Positions 1 through 8,776 of a stretch of 64,000 bases of DNA are shown one piece after another. Position 1 is the stretch's first letter, and every line of letters begins with the position of its first letter. Origin of the DNA: Rhodococcus opacus B4 (lineage in GTDB: Bacteria > Actinomycetota > Actinomycetes > Mycobacteriales > Mycobacteriaceae). Below the pieces are notes generated by a model. The model was not told where the DNA came from. It worked only from the letters and a program-made list of their open reading frames with translations, and made no database searches. The stretch covers positions 124,001 to 188,000 of the forward strand of contig NC_012522.1 of the NCBI RefSeq assembly GCF_000010805.1. Direction: 5' to 3'. The position numbers and the translations under genes are program-made.

Positions 1-51
1 CTGAGTGACTACCAGGCAACACGTGACGGCCTTTCTAAGGATGTGATCTCG

Positions 52-543
52 ATGCGAGCACGGCCGCCGGCGGCCTCACCTCTGCAGCTCTACGCCGAGT
101 TTCGCCGCCGTCACCCCGCACTCGTGATGCCCGCCAACTACGTCACCGAGTGCGGCTTCCGACTGGGACGTTGGCAGAACCGTCAGCGGGTTGCCCGCAT
201 GCTCGGCACCCTGCCGCCGCAACGCATTACGCAACTCGATGCGATCGGCTTCGTGTGGACCGATGACAGCGCGCCGCTCCCTGCCGTGCCACCGGCCGAG
301 GGCAAGCGGCGACGGATGCTCACCGAAATCGCCGCCTACCGCGAAGAACACGGCGACGCACTCGTCCCCGCAAACTATGTCACCGCCGACGGTGAACAGG
401 TGGGCCAGTGGCTCTACCGGGCAGTGAAAAAGTGGCGAGCCAACGCACTGCCGGACAACGAGCGGCGCCCCCTAGCAGTCCTCGGGGTGTCCCCCGGGCC
501 GCGCCCACGGGGACCACGACTCTCAGCGCACCCGATGCGATAG
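52..543 (+). CDS. Helicase-associated (HA) domain protein
   Basis: The protein carries two copies of the helicase-associated repeat: about residues 10-70 and 85-145 share the pattern of conserved aromatic, GxW and LxxIGFxW positions (for example GRWQNRQ and LDAIGFVW). Such repeats are found C-terminal in large plasmid or phage helicases and in short stand-alone proteins; they are thought to bind nucleic acid. I chose ATG at 52 because AAGGA at 37-41 lies about 10 bases upstream. The frame is open to the left edge of the window, so a longer protein starting outside cannot be excluded. No helicase motor is visible. It opens a stretch of accessory genes. Confidence 0.6.
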   Translation: MRARPPAASPLQLYAEFRRRHPALVMPANYVTECGFRLGRWQNRQRVARMLGTLPPQRITQLDAIGFVWTDDSAPLPAVPPAEGKRRRMLTEIAAYREEHGDALVPANYVTADGEQVGQWLYRAVKKWRANALPDNERRPLAVLGVSPGPRPRGPRLSAHPMR

Positions 544-884
544 CCACCACCACCTGTCCCTCAGACAGATCGACACTCGCGCTCTATGAGGCGGACAGGG
601 GTAGCGCCCATCCCAGTCGGCCACACCCACGACGCGGCGAAGGACACAGCGTCCGGACTGATAGCCGTGCACATGCTCCGGCGCTCGGCGAGGGGAAGGA
701 CTGTCAAATTCCAGTCGATGTGGACGAAATAGATCAGAACTTCTCTGCCGCACTCCGAGACGGCCACCGGCCAACCCTGCTTCGGGTAGTTCCGGGACCT
801 TCGGCCTCCAGCCAGAGACGTACTCGCTGAACCACACGCATCTGCTCTCGTGCGTCAGCACGCATTGCGACACGCCTGCCGCCA
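544..884. other. Region without a supported gene
   Basis: Short overlapping frames exist on both strands, but none shows a recognisable domain, a ribosome binding site or convincing codon use. A 68-codon frame on the minus strand (561-767) is the least implausible but has no support beyond being open. Confidence 0.4.
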
Positions 885-942
885 CGCACAGCTTCACGCA
901 CATCAATCCGCACAGCTTCACGCACATCAATCCGCACAGCTT
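885..942. repeat. 24-bp tandem repeat, about 2.4 copies
   Basis: Two identical 24-bp units lie at 885-908 and 909-932 and are followed by the first 10 bases of a third. The unit begins CGCACAGCTTC. It directly abuts the AT-rich island at 941-1015. Confidence 0.85.
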
Positions 943-1000
943 GTGCACAACATACGTAAATACTTATCCATCAATTGATTATCCAAATACATTGGATAAC
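941..1000. promoter_or_regulatory. AT-rich island with palindromes and three TTATCCA motifs
   Basis: In a strongly GC-rich setting this stretch is AT-rich. It contains the perfect palindrome TTGTGCACAA (941-950), TCAATTGA (971-978), and an inverted repeat TTATCCAA/TTGGATAA (979-986 and 992-999, 5-base spacer). TTATCCA also occurs at 964-970, so the motif appears twice direct and once inverted within 36 bases. The motif resembles the core of a DnaA box, but the final CA of the consensus is missing. An operator, partition site or replication-associated site is possible; nothing nearby decides which. Confidence 0.4.
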
Positions 1001-1187
1001 AACATCTTTCAAAACGACTCGAACACGGACGAAACGGATACCCTCACCCGCCGACACCCCAGCGCCGGCAGCGTCTCCGAGCAGGTCGACGGCCCCACAC
1101 ATCACAAACCGGGGACATGTCATCACACCAGGTCACAGCCCCATCACAGCCAGCAAAACCGACCCGCACCCCCGTAACAGTGAAGTC

Positions 1188-1726
1188 ATCGAAGAGCAGA
1201 CATCGGCGCAGAACCTCGACCCCGCGTGGGTGGGCGAGTTCGCCGAGCGCTGGGGAAACGCCTGGAATGCCCACGACCCCGAACAGGTCCTCGAGCTGCT
1301 CACCGACGACATCGTCTACAACGACACTCGGCCCGGCCCAAGCCCATGCGCGGCACAGCCGACGTACGAGAGTTCCTCGACCACGGCTGGCGCGCGTTCC
1401 CCGACCTGACCTTCGAACTCGCCGCCGGCCCCACACACAACGAACGACGGCCCCCGCGCCGCCTACTGGTGAAGACGACCGCCACCCACCAAGGCCCGCT
1501 CGACCCACCCGGTATCCCCGCCACCGGCACACACATCGAATTCGACGGCGTCGACATCCACGAATACCGCGACGGCAAAATCGCCACTGCGGATCATCAC
1601 CAACATGACGACATCGCCTTGCAGGAGGGCTTGCTCCCCGCACCCGGGAGCAAGGCCGAAAGAGTCATGACAGGACTCCAAAAACTCCGATCCCGCCTCA
1701 CCCGCTCCCGAACGTCGTCGACCTGA
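1188..1726 (+). pseudogene. SnoaL-like (NTF2-fold) protein, frameshifted
   Basis: Translation in two frames together gives one SnoaL-like polyketide cyclase/ester-binding protein. The N-terminal part, with FAERWGNAWNAHDPEQVLEL, lies in one frame up to about 1340. The remainder, with DVREFLDHGWRAFPDLTFEL and later DIHEYRDGKI and EGLLP, lies in another frame to 1726. A further phase slip near 1460 seems to remove the usual strand that precedes the TGTH segment. The family is small (about 130-150 residues), which fits. No clear start codon with a ribosome binding site is present in the first frame. At least one frameshift is needed, so the gene is decayed or the sequence is in error. Function is not inferred beyond the fold. 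Confidence 0.6.
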
Positions 1727-1852
1727 TCCGCATATCGAAGTCCACCGTCACCCACACCTGGGTGCCTTGTCACCCACCCTCCGCACACGAACCCGGGTCC
1801 ACCCGCGCCGATACTCGCAACAGCCGAACGGTCACCGGAGGAGGATCGACAC

Positions 1853-2185
1853 ATGAACACCAACGAGACGACCGGAACCGAATGCGCACCCTGGTGCACC
1901 AACGAGGACGCCCGCGGGCGCAACGATCACACCTGCACCGGTGACAACAGCAACTGCATCGAGCTGACCGCAGCACTCGACTACCTCACACTGGACGACG
2001 ACGGCATCGAATCGTCGTTCTGCTTCGTCACCCCTGTCCGAGAGGCAGACCGCCGACCCCGCGTCTCCATGACCTGGGAGGTCGGTAACCACCCCGAGTT
2101 CCGGCCACGCCTGACACCGGAAGAGGCCCGCAGAATCGCCGCCGAACTGGTCGCGGCCGCGGACGTGATCGAGGGTCGCCGATGA
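1853..2185 (+). CDS. DUF6907-like small protein
   Basis: A 110-residue protein preceded by a strong ribosome binding site (GGAGGAGG, about 8 bases before ATG 1853). The N-terminus has a CAPWC motif, then HTC and C residues (about positions 11-33) that could bind metal. The C-terminus has LTPEEARRIAAELVAAADV, a helical tail typical of the small actinobacterial DUF6907 proteins. Those proteins are common on accessory DNA in Streptomyces and relatives and have no known function. No partner gene is evident. Confidence 0.7.
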   Translation: MNTNETTGTECAPWCTNEDARGRNDHTCTGDNSNCIELTAALDYLTLDDDGIESSFCFVTPVREADRRPRVSMTWEVGNHPEFRPRLTPEEARRIAAELVAAADVIEGRR

Positions 2186-2377
2186 CCCACAGGGACATTC
2201 GAGACCGGCCGGCGGCACAGATGCGCATCGATCCGACGACGGCCACCCGACGCAGCCGGCGAAAACCACCACGTTCGCGGAAGCCACATACATCCACACG
2301 CCCTCGCCCCACCCGTTCTCTTGCCGATAGCCACCTTGTAAAGGAAACCTTGACAACCACACGCGTAAAGGTGACCG

Positions 2378-2932
2378 TTGCAAGTGCGGATCACCGACTC
2401 GGCACGTAAACACCACATCAGCAACACCGACATCACCCACGCGTTCGAGAACGCGATCCGCTACGCCGAGTACGAGGACGACGGCGAGGAACGGCTCCTC
2501 ATCATCGGCACCGACACCGCAGGGCGACTCCTCGAACCAGTCGCCGCGCCCGCCGGCGAGCCGAACCGGAGGGTCAGGGCCGCGATCGCCGCAGCAGCGT
2601 CCGAAACCACCCGCGAGGGTGGTCGGCAGCCGCACTGTCATACCCCGCACCCTCTCACCCCCAGGCGCCGGCGACCGGGAACCGAGGCAGGGCGGTTGTT
2701 ACGCGGCGGGACCAAAATCAGAGGCGCCGCCGGCGGCGCGGGCGCCGGCAGTCTCCGGCACAACGGACTTCGAGCTCGGCATGGTCAACGGCAAGGTTTC
2801 AGCACTGCGTGGGGTCCTTGGCAGAGAAGGGGACGTCCTCGATACCTAGCACGGCCAACCATCGCTCGTTGCGGCGCGGTTCGAGGTCTGGAGCCGGCCA
2901 CCTCGACCCCCGACCTCCGCCTCGCCGATTGA
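2378..2932 (+). CDS. BrnT/DUF4258-like toxin family ORF with abnormal C-terminus
   Basis: The first about 65 residues match a family of short actinobacterial proteins related to BrnT-type toxins: VRITDSARKHHIS, then an AFENAIRYAE helix, LLIIGTDTAGRLLE and AGEPNR. The usual ending of that family, a short strand and helix after the EPNR segment, is absent. Instead the frame runs on for more than 110 low-complexity, Arg/Ala-rich residues and overlaps another conserved fragment in a different frame (2765-2849). The most likely explanation is a frameshift or deletion near 2570, so only the first part is trustworthy. Start may be TTG 2378 or GTG 2384. No antitoxin is adjacent. Confidence 0.45.
   Translation: MQVRITDSARKHHISNTDITHAFENAIRYAEYEDDGEERLLIIGTDTAGRLLEPVAAPAGEPNRRVRAAIAAAASETTREGGRQPHCHTPHPLTPRRRRPGTEAGRLLRGGTKIRGAAGGAGAGSLRHNGLRARHGQRQGFSTAWGPWQRRGRPRYLARPTIARCGAVRGLEPATSTPDLRLAD
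2765..2849 (+). pseudogene. C-terminal fragment of an unknown actinobacterial protein
   Basis: The last 28 codons of this frame read TDFELGMVNGKVSALRGVLG followed by EGDVLDT and a stop. I recognise this as the conserved ending of a family of hypothetical actinobacterial proteins (usually ...GKLSALRWVLG.EWD.LDT). No upstream part of the family is visible in the same frame, so it appears to be a remnant. The assignment is from memory of the family and is modest in strength. Confidence 0.35.
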
Positions 2933-2964
2933 CGAGTAGGTTCCTATTCGTGCCAGCGGCACCA

Positions 2965-3318
2965 TCATTCGGTCTGTTTGGGGTGCGCCGTGCCCGCATA
3001 CTTCAGCCACAACGTGCGGTGCTCGACGTCCACCACGTACCAGACCCGCCCGCCGGCGGTGACCTCGTACTGCCACTGCTCCATCTCCACCCCGTTGTGC
3101 ACCCCGGTCGCGAGCCTGCCCTTCAACCGGTGATGACGCGTCGTCGACTCCTGCCCGACCGCGCGGCGACGTAGTTCCTCGTACGCCACCAGCGTGTTCG
3201 CCGGCGCCTGCCGGCACAGCTCGTCCCACCCCTTCGCCGCATCACTCGTCGCGAACCGCAGGTCCCACAGCTCCCCAGCGGCCGGCGGCGCGACCCGCTC
3301 GCCCCGCTTCGGGCTCAC
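2965..3318 (-). CDS. RelE/ParE-like toxin of a type II TA pair
   Basis: A 117-residue basic protein whose middle (DLRFATSDAAKGWDELCRQA, then helices and strands ending GRVWYVVDVEHRTLWLKYAG) follows the RelE/ParE-like toxin pattern seen in actinobacterial addiction modules. Its ATG at 3318 overlaps the stop of the upstream gene by four bases (3315-3318), so the two are translationally coupled with the antitoxin first, as usual. It would act as an mRNA interferase or gyrase poison; which of these cannot be decided from sequence. Confidence 0.65.
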   Translation of the reverse strand: MSPKRGERVAPPAAGELWDLRFATSDAAKGWDELCRQAPANTLVAYEELRRRAVGQESTTRHHRLKGRLATGVHNGVEMEQWQYEVTAGGRVWYVVDVEHRTLWLKYAGTAHPKQTE

Positions 3319-3782
3319 AGCTCCGGCACCGGCACGACCCCGAAGTCACCGCCGGACGGCGCCGACAGGATCCGGGCAAGATCCGGATCGGCATACACCT
3401 CCGCCGTGTGCCGCCACGTCTCGATCGTGCGAGCAGGCGGAGCCGGATTATCCAGCGACGACCCCGCCCGCAGCGACGCGATCAGCTCGTCGACGAAGTC
3501 GGCGAGCTCCTCACCCGAGAGGTAGCTCACCCACGGAAACGCCGCCGCCACCACCTTGCGGACCAAAACACGATCATCAGAGTGCAACAGGGCCTCGACC
3601 ATCGCCGTCGCCGCCGCCAGCACCTCCCGCTCCTGATCCGCCCGCACCGCCGTCATCAACACCAAATCCTCATCGTCGCGGCGCGTCACCCGCAACGGCC
3701 GCGCACCCGACCGCTGCCACTCCGCCAACGTCGCCTTCCCCTTGTTCTGAATATCCGAGAACGGCACCTCACCCACAGACAT
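3315..3782 (-). CDS. Phd/YefM-like antitoxin
   Basis: A 155-residue protein that begins with the Phd-type fold: VGEVPFSDIQNKGKATLAEW, then LRVTRRDDEDLVLMTA, matching the N-terminal DNA-binding segment of prevent-host-death antitoxins. A long C-terminal part (about residues 60-155) would wrap the toxin. It lies just upstream of, and overlaps by four bases, the RelE-like toxin. The promoter should lie in 3783-3830, where the sequence becomes AT-richer; the antitoxin or the complex would be expected to repress it. Confidence 0.65.
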   Translation of the reverse strand: MSVGEVPFSDIQNKGKATLAEWQRSGARPLRVTRRDDEDLVLMTAVRADQEREVLAAATAMVEALLHSDDRVLVRKVVAAAFPWVSYLSGEELADFVDELIASLRAGSSLDNPAPPARTIETWRHTAEVYADPDLARILSAPSGGDFGVVPVPEL

Positions 3783-4074
3783 ACTTTCAATCTACTTATA
3801 AAGTGCGCGGTCAGCAAGGTGAGGGAGAGCGCTCCGGTACGGACGAGGCGCCGCCAACCGTGCTGACGAAGCTGAAACCCACACCACCACCGCCGGCACA
3901 TAGCAGAAGAATCGGGAGCAACTCCAGCGACAGGCAACGCTCGTACAGTTCGCTCTCCATCACCGAGTCGTTCTGCACGAACCGCGTGCTCAGCGAGAAC
4001 GAGACGCCCTGCGACACAACGTGGTTGCAGAGACCGCCGCCGGGACTGCCGTCGGCGACACCGGCGAAGACCCC
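3783..4074. other. Intergenic stretch with one doubtful small ORF
   Basis: A 68-codon frame on the minus strand (3811-4017) has one hydrophobic stretch (LSLELLPILLLCAGGGG) but no homologue that I recognise and no clear ribosome binding site. The 3783-3800 part is the likely promoter of the antitoxin-toxin pair. Confidence 0.3.
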
Positions 4075-5435
4075 TCAGCTCCGAGCTTCCACAGGTACCG
4101 GTGCCTGCGCTTCGAGGCGTCGGTGCAGACCCTTTCGGTCGTAGAACCGGGTGATGACGGCCCCGACAACGAGCCCGATAACCAGGCCGGCGAACGTCAT
4201 CCACACCGCGTGGATGAGGCCGGCGGCGCCGCTCGCCCCGAAGAAGATGATCGCGCGGACGCCGCGGTAGATCTGATGCATCGGCTCGAACCCGCCGAGC
4301 CACCGGTACAGCGACGGAGTCGCCTCGAGCGGGATGGTGCCGCCCGACGACGGCAGCCCCAGCATCACGAACAAGAGCAGATTGCGAGCAGTCCGAGGTT
4401 GCCGATCGCGGCAACGACGGACACGGCCGTGATCCCGACGGCGGCGATCGCGAACGCGCCGTATCCCCACAGTGCCAGCGGGTCGGTGACGGGCAGTCCC
4501 AGCGCCGAACCGATCCCGAGGTACAGCCCGGAGACGATCATGCCGAGAGCGACCACGATTGCCCACTTGACCAGCAGGGTGTGGAAGCGGGAGATCGGCA
4601 CGGCCGCTCGATACAGATACAGCGGACCGACCTCGGTGGGGGTGAAGCCGAGCATGCCGTCGACGAGCGCGTTGACGAGGTTCGCCCCCGTGAACCCCGC
4701 CAACACGAGCAGGAGAGCGTAATAGAACGCGGCCAGGCCGAAACCCGTGCCGAAGGGTAACGGGTTGTGCGCGACCGTCCGAACGTCGATCGGGTCGGCG
4801 AGTACGAGTCGGCTCGCCCCCGACAGCTGCGTCCCGCCGCCACCCGCCGCCAACTGCTCGTTCACCTGTGCGGTGAGCTGTTCGCCCAATGCCCGGTTGG
4901 CCTCGTCCAGGGCCGTCGCACCGACGGCCCTGACGATGTTGGCGCTGATCGTGCCGGCCCGGGGATTGGTGTAGACGGTAATCACCGGACGATCCACGTC
5001 GCCGGGAACCACACTCGCCTGCGCGAGGACGAAGGTACGTTTGGTGAAGTCGCTCGGGATGCCGATGGCACCGTAGATCTTCCCGTCGTCGAGCAGCGAC
5101 CGCGCCTCGACGATGCCCATCCGTCGGAACTGGATCTTCTCCGGATCGACGCCGTCGATCAGCCCGGCCGCGATCTGGTCACCGAGCTTCCGCTGCACCG
5201 GTGGATCCGAGCCGGGCACGGTGTCGCCCTCGTCCTGGTCGACGAGGGCGATCGGGAAGTGATGGAGGTGCTTGGTGGGATCGAGCATGGCGCCCATGTA
5301 CAGAACAGCCAGCAGCGACATCACGATGCAGACCAAAACGACCGGGGCCATCACCAGGCGTGGCGTCCGCAGCACACTCCACGCGCTCCGGTTCACGACC
5401 GGATCGTCCGTCCCACTCCCACCCGTACGCGCCAT
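4075..5435 (-). pseudogene. DUF3533 / YhgE-Pip-like membrane protein, frameshifted
   Basis: From ATG 5435 the frame gives an N-terminal membrane segment (about residues 25-50), a large extracytoplasmic domain and several C-terminal membrane segments, the layout of DUF3533 and other ABC-2-type membrane proteins. Near 4380 the frame stops after IGNLGLL. The missing end continues in another frame: LLLFVMLGLPSSGGTIPLEA, FEPMHQIYRGVRAIIFFG, then a last membrane segment, ending at 4075. One single-base change restores a protein of about 450 residues, the family's usual size. The family is linked to export of lipids or drugs. The single lesion could be recent decay or a sequencing error. Confidence 0.7.
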
Positions 5436-5699
5436 GGTCCCGCCTCCTCCGTCTCGACACCCACCGGAACCGGCGCCCGACGGATCCTCGATTCAGCGGT
5501 GTCGGGTAGACCCGAACGCGTCACCGCGCCCGGGCGACCTTCCCCTGACCTCACGCGCCGAATGCACTTCGACAACGCCGACGCCGCCCCCACGCCGCGG
5601 CCGACCGAGCCGGTCACCAGGTCCGGCACCGGCGACTTCTGCTCCGAGCCGCTGTCTGTCGGCGAACATGAAAAGCTGCCCATACGCGGTCACGAGGGG

Positions 5700-5761
5700 C
5701 AGTGCGGTACGGGCGGTGCGGTATGGGCAGTGCGGTATGGGCGGTGCGGTATGGGCGGTGC
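5700..5761. repeat. 14-bp tandem repeat, about 4.4 copies
   Basis: Units at 5700, 5714, 5728 and 5742 differ only at two positions (CAGTGCGGTACGGG, CGGTGCGGTATGGG and so on). The array ends right at the likely start of the next gene. Because 14 is not a multiple of three, a change in copy number would not keep a reading frame. Confidence 0.85.
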
Positions 5762-5772
5762 AGACCATCTCG

Positions 5773-5982
5773 ATGGAACTCGGCACCCTCGTGGTCGACC
5801 CCGGCACCGGGCACGACACCACCATCACCGTGGTGCAGGTGGCCACCGACCGGGACACCTTCACCCGCCTCGACCTCTCCCGGGTCGAGGCCCGCGCCAC
5901 CCTCGACCATCTGCGGGCCGGGGTGTCGAAGAATCCGCACGACCTGGTGCCGGTCGCCCACTCCCGCGGCGTCCGCGGCTAA
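5773..5982 (+). CDS. Small hypothetical protein
   Basis: About 70 residues from ATG 5773 (GTG 5758 is possible): MELGTLVVDPGTGHDTTITV, then a strand and helix and a basic end. The composition is that of a real small alpha/beta protein. No family is recognised. It lies 19 bases upstream of the DUF4041 gene in the same direction and may belong to the same transcript. A 14-bp minisatellite occupies the place of its ribosome binding site, which is otherwise weak. Confidence 0.45.
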   Translation: MELGTLVVDPGTGHDTTITVVQVATDRDTFTRLDLSRVEARATLDHLRAGVSKNPHDLVPVAHSRGVRG

Positions 5983-6001
5983 CAGGCGAGAGGGAACATC
6001 G

Positions 6002-7244
6002 ATGACCACCCCCGCCCCCGCCGTCACCATCACAGCCCTGCGCGAGATGCTCGTGATCAAAGAACGCGAGGCCAACACCCTCCTCGACCGGATCGCCGGC
6101 CTCGAACGCGACCCCGCGCACGCCACCGAGAACGCCGCCGCGCCGCCGCGCCATCCTCCCAGGATCGTGCACCCACCGGCGGCGGCACCGATCCCGGCAT
6201 CGTCGAGACCGACGATCGCCTCGTGCTGCAAGAAGTCGGGATCTACACCTACCACCACCCCTCGAGAACGCCGCCCAATACCGCGACCAACTCGACACCC
6301 TGCAAGCCCAGATCAAGGACGCGGTCACCAGTGGTGAGGCGACCGCCGCCTCGAACATGTTCAGCTCCAACAACTCCCTCGCCAACGGCCGCAAAAAGAC
6401 CGCGGACCTGTCGAAACTGATGCTGCGCGCCTACAACGCCGAAGCCGACATCTGCGTGCGCACCCTCCGCGCCGGCAACCTCACCACCGCGATCACACGC
6501 CTGAACAAAGCCGCCACCACGATCACCAAGCTCGGCGCCATGATGGACATGCACCTCGCCGACACCTATCACGCCCTGCGGATCCGGGAGCTCGAACTGA
6601 CCGCGGACTACCTGATGAAGGCGCAGGAAGAGAAAGAAGCCGCCCGCGCCGAACGCGAACACCTCCGGGAAGAACGCAAAGTCGAACAAGAACTCGCCGC
6701 CCAACGCGAAAAACTCGACAACGAACGCGCCCACTACCGCAAAGTGCTCACCTCAATCGGCGGCACCGACCCGCAGGAGAAGCAGCGGATCCTCGACAAA
6801 ATCGCCGACCTCGACAAGGCCATCGAGGACAACGACCACCGGCAAGCCAACATCCGCGCCGGCTACGTCTACGTCATCAGCAACCAAGGCGCATTCGGCC
6901 CCAACGTCGTCAAGATCGGCATGACCCGGCGCCTCGACCCCACCGACCGGGTCCGCGAGCTCGGCAGCGCCTCGGTGCCCTTCCCCTTCGACACCCACGC
7001 CCTGTACTTCTCCGACGACGCCATCACACTCGAAAACAAACTGCATAACGCATTCACCGGGCAACGACTCAACCACGCCAACCCGCGCCGCGAATTCTTC
7101 TTCGCCACACCAGCCCAAGTCCGCGACGTCCTCGCCGCCCACGTCGGCAACCTCCTCGAATACACCGAAACCCCGGAGGCCACCCAATATTTCCAAAGCA
7201 GAAGCAACTGGCCGGCGGGCGCCGCAATCGGGCCGACCACCTAA
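6002..7244 (+). pseudogene. DUF4041-T5orf172 (GIY-YIG-like) protein with two frameshifts
   Basis: Three frames together spell the standard DUF4041/T5orf172 protein. Frame one (from ATG 6002) has the N-terminal coiled coil (LVIKEREANTLLDRIAGLE). Frame two near 6220-6255 has LQEVGIYTYHHP. Frame three from about 6258 has the rest: SKLMLRAYNAEAD, a long charged coiled coil, then the T5orf172/GIY-YIG-like core with GYVYVISN, VVKIGMTRRLDPTDRVRELG and REFFFATPAQV. Slips are needed near 6150 and 6257. The last 295 residues (6357-7244) are open and well conserved, so a shortened protein could still be made. The family is frequent in phages and mobile DNA. Confidence 0.8.
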
Positions 7245-7306
7245 CGGTCCGTGTCCCCACACCGAGCGGCAACAGCAGTCGCCACCGGACTGGTCGTTGG
7301 CACCGC

Positions 7307-7858
7307 TCAGCGGCGGAGCGCGGCCGCGGAGATGGGAAGGCCCGCCGCCGCAAGGCGGTCACACACATCGGCCGGGGTCCCGGGTGGATTGCGCCAGGCC
7401 GCGGCCGTCGCGCTGACCGCTTGATGGACCCGTACCCCGTCGAGGTGGAACAGATCCATCACGAACTCGTCCGGATGTTTGGCCTCGATGCCGAACTGCG
7501 CCAGCTCCGCGTCGGGGAAGTCCCGCAGATTGGCGGTGACGATGACCTGGGCGCCGGCGCGGATCGCCGCGGCGAGCACATGTCGGTCGTCCGCATCCGG
7601 CAGCGTGAGTGCGGGGATGAGTTTCTCGTAGCCGGTGACCAGGCAGTCCGGTACCGCCCTGTTCATCAGCTCCCGTAGCTTCGTCAACGTCGCTGCCGGG
7701 ATGTCCGGGCGATCTTCGGCCAAGTTCTCGAACGTCTCGTTCAGGATGCGATCCGTCCACCGCGCGTGCACCAGGCCGGTCTGCGCGAGCCGGATCAGCA
7801 CATCTCGTAACACATTCGGGTACAGCACATTCGCGTCGTAGAGCACGGTGAAGGTCAC
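7307..7858 (-). CDS. PIN-domain toxin (VapC-like)
   Basis: A 183-residue PIN-domain RNase. Asp8 in VLYDANVLYP and the PDADDRHVLAAA segment (about residue 90) supply the usual acidic metal ligands; a later VTANLRDFP segment is also typical. Start is GTG 7858, one base after the stop of the upstream gene. Toxins of this group with a C-terminal extension usually pair with an HTH/excisionase-type antitoxin rather than a small VapB, which matches the neighbour. It is predicted to cleave RNA when freed from its antitoxin. Confidence 0.8.
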   Translation of the reverse strand: MTFTVLYDANVLYPNVLRDVLIRLAQTGLVHARWTDRILNETFENLAEDRPDIPAATLTKLRELMNRAVPDCLVTGYEKLIPALTLPDADDRHVLAAAIRAGAQVIVTANLRDFPDAELAQFGIEAKHPDEFVMDLFHLDGVRVHQAVSATAAAWRNPPGTPADVCDRLAAAGLPISAAALRR

Positions 7859-7859
7859 G

Positions 7860-8297
7860 TCAGTACAGCCCGAGGTCTTCCGTCAGGGCCGCCAGCTCGT
7901 CGGCGGCGGCACGCGAGGCCCCCAGTTGCGTCCGCTGGTAGGCAAGCAGCGACGATGTGAGGATCCGGCGATGGCGGCCGACCATCCGGTACTCGATGTG
8001 CCCCTCGTCGAGGAGCTTGATCACATGCGGGCGCGAGACATTGAGCATCTGTGCGGCCTGCTGGGTAGTCAGTTCCGCGTGCGCCGGGACGACGGTGACC
8101 CCCTGCCCCGCGGCCATATTCGCCAACACCTCGCGGATCAGATCGAGGGCCGCGCGAGGAAGATGCACCGACTCCGAGGTGCCGGCCACGGTCACATCGA
8201 GGGTCTCCCCCGCCGGATCGACGTCACGAAGCAACTGCAGGGCCTGCCGGGCCTGCTCCTGCTCGACAACGGTCGGCTGATCATGTGCTGCGGCCAT
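7860..8297 (-). CDS. HTH/excisionase-type antitoxin of the PIN toxin
   Basis: A 145-residue protein from ATG 8297, which has a perfect AGGAGG ribosome binding site at 8300-8308 on the minus strand. Residues about 75-130 hold a MerR/excisionase-like helix-turn-helix: LTTQQAAQMLNVSRPHVIKL, then LDEGHIEYRMVGRHRRI. It is followed directly by the PIN toxin gene in the usual antitoxin-toxin order and is likely the DNA-binding autorepressor of the pair. Confidence 0.8.
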   Translation of the reverse strand: MAAAHDQPTVVEQEQARQALQLLRDVDPAGETLDVTVAGTSESVHLPRAALDLIREVLANMAAGQGVTVVPAHAELTTQQAAQMLNVSRPHVIKLLDEGHIEYRMVGRHRRILTSSLLAYQRTQLGASRAAADELAALTEDLGLY

Positions 8298-8428
8298 CAC
8301 GCACCTCCTAAACGAAATATACGCAACAAACGAAACAACCGCAACAACGACTCGGTCTATGCGGCGATCTTCGGGCGCCTGTCGGTCACTCAGCGATACC
8401 AGCGTCCGGTTTGCTGATTCATGCCGGA

Positions 8429-8776
8429 ATGAAGAAGACAACCCTCGCGATGGCAGCGCTGGCCATTTCCGCACTCCTCAGCGGCTGCCGGTGGCGGCAC
8501 GCAGTCCAGCAGCACATCGACCACCACCACGGCATCGGTGGCCCGGCTGGTCGACGTATCGAGCGCACGGCCCACGACCACCACGGGCCGGCGCCCACCA
8601 CGGCAACCGCCGCCCTGCCTGTGACCAGATCGGCGGCCGTCGCCCCGCCGATCACCCCGGTCACGCCCACGACAACCGTGGCCGTCGCTCCCCCACCGGC
8701 CCCCGCCGTGATTCCGGCCAACCCCCGGCGCCGATCCACACCGAGCCGCATCAGCGAATCGGTGCATTCGCGCTAA
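8429..8776 (+). CDS. Putative lipoprotein, probably frameshifted after the lipobox
   Basis: The first 20 residues form a clear lipoprotein signal: Lys-Lys, a hydrophobic core and LLSGC. After the cysteine the annotated frame is His/Arg-rich, whereas another frame reads GGGTQSSSTSTTTTASV, a typical Thr/Ser-rich linker after a lipid anchor. The rest is Pro/Thr/Ala-rich in either frame. I infer an original small exported lipoprotein with a frameshift near 8490. It overlaps the end of the cofC remnant on the other strand by a few bases. Confidence 0.4.
   Translation: MKKTTLAMAALAISALLSGCRWRHAVQQHIDHHHGIGGPAGRRIERTAHDHHGPAPTTATAALPVTRSAAVAPPITPVTPTTTVAVAPPPAPAVIPANPRRRSTPSRISESVHSR

Noticed and set aside
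941..950. TTGTGCACAA as a stand-alone operator
   Set aside because: A 10-bp palindrome alone is weak evidence and no gene start lies close; it is kept only as part of the AT-rich island.
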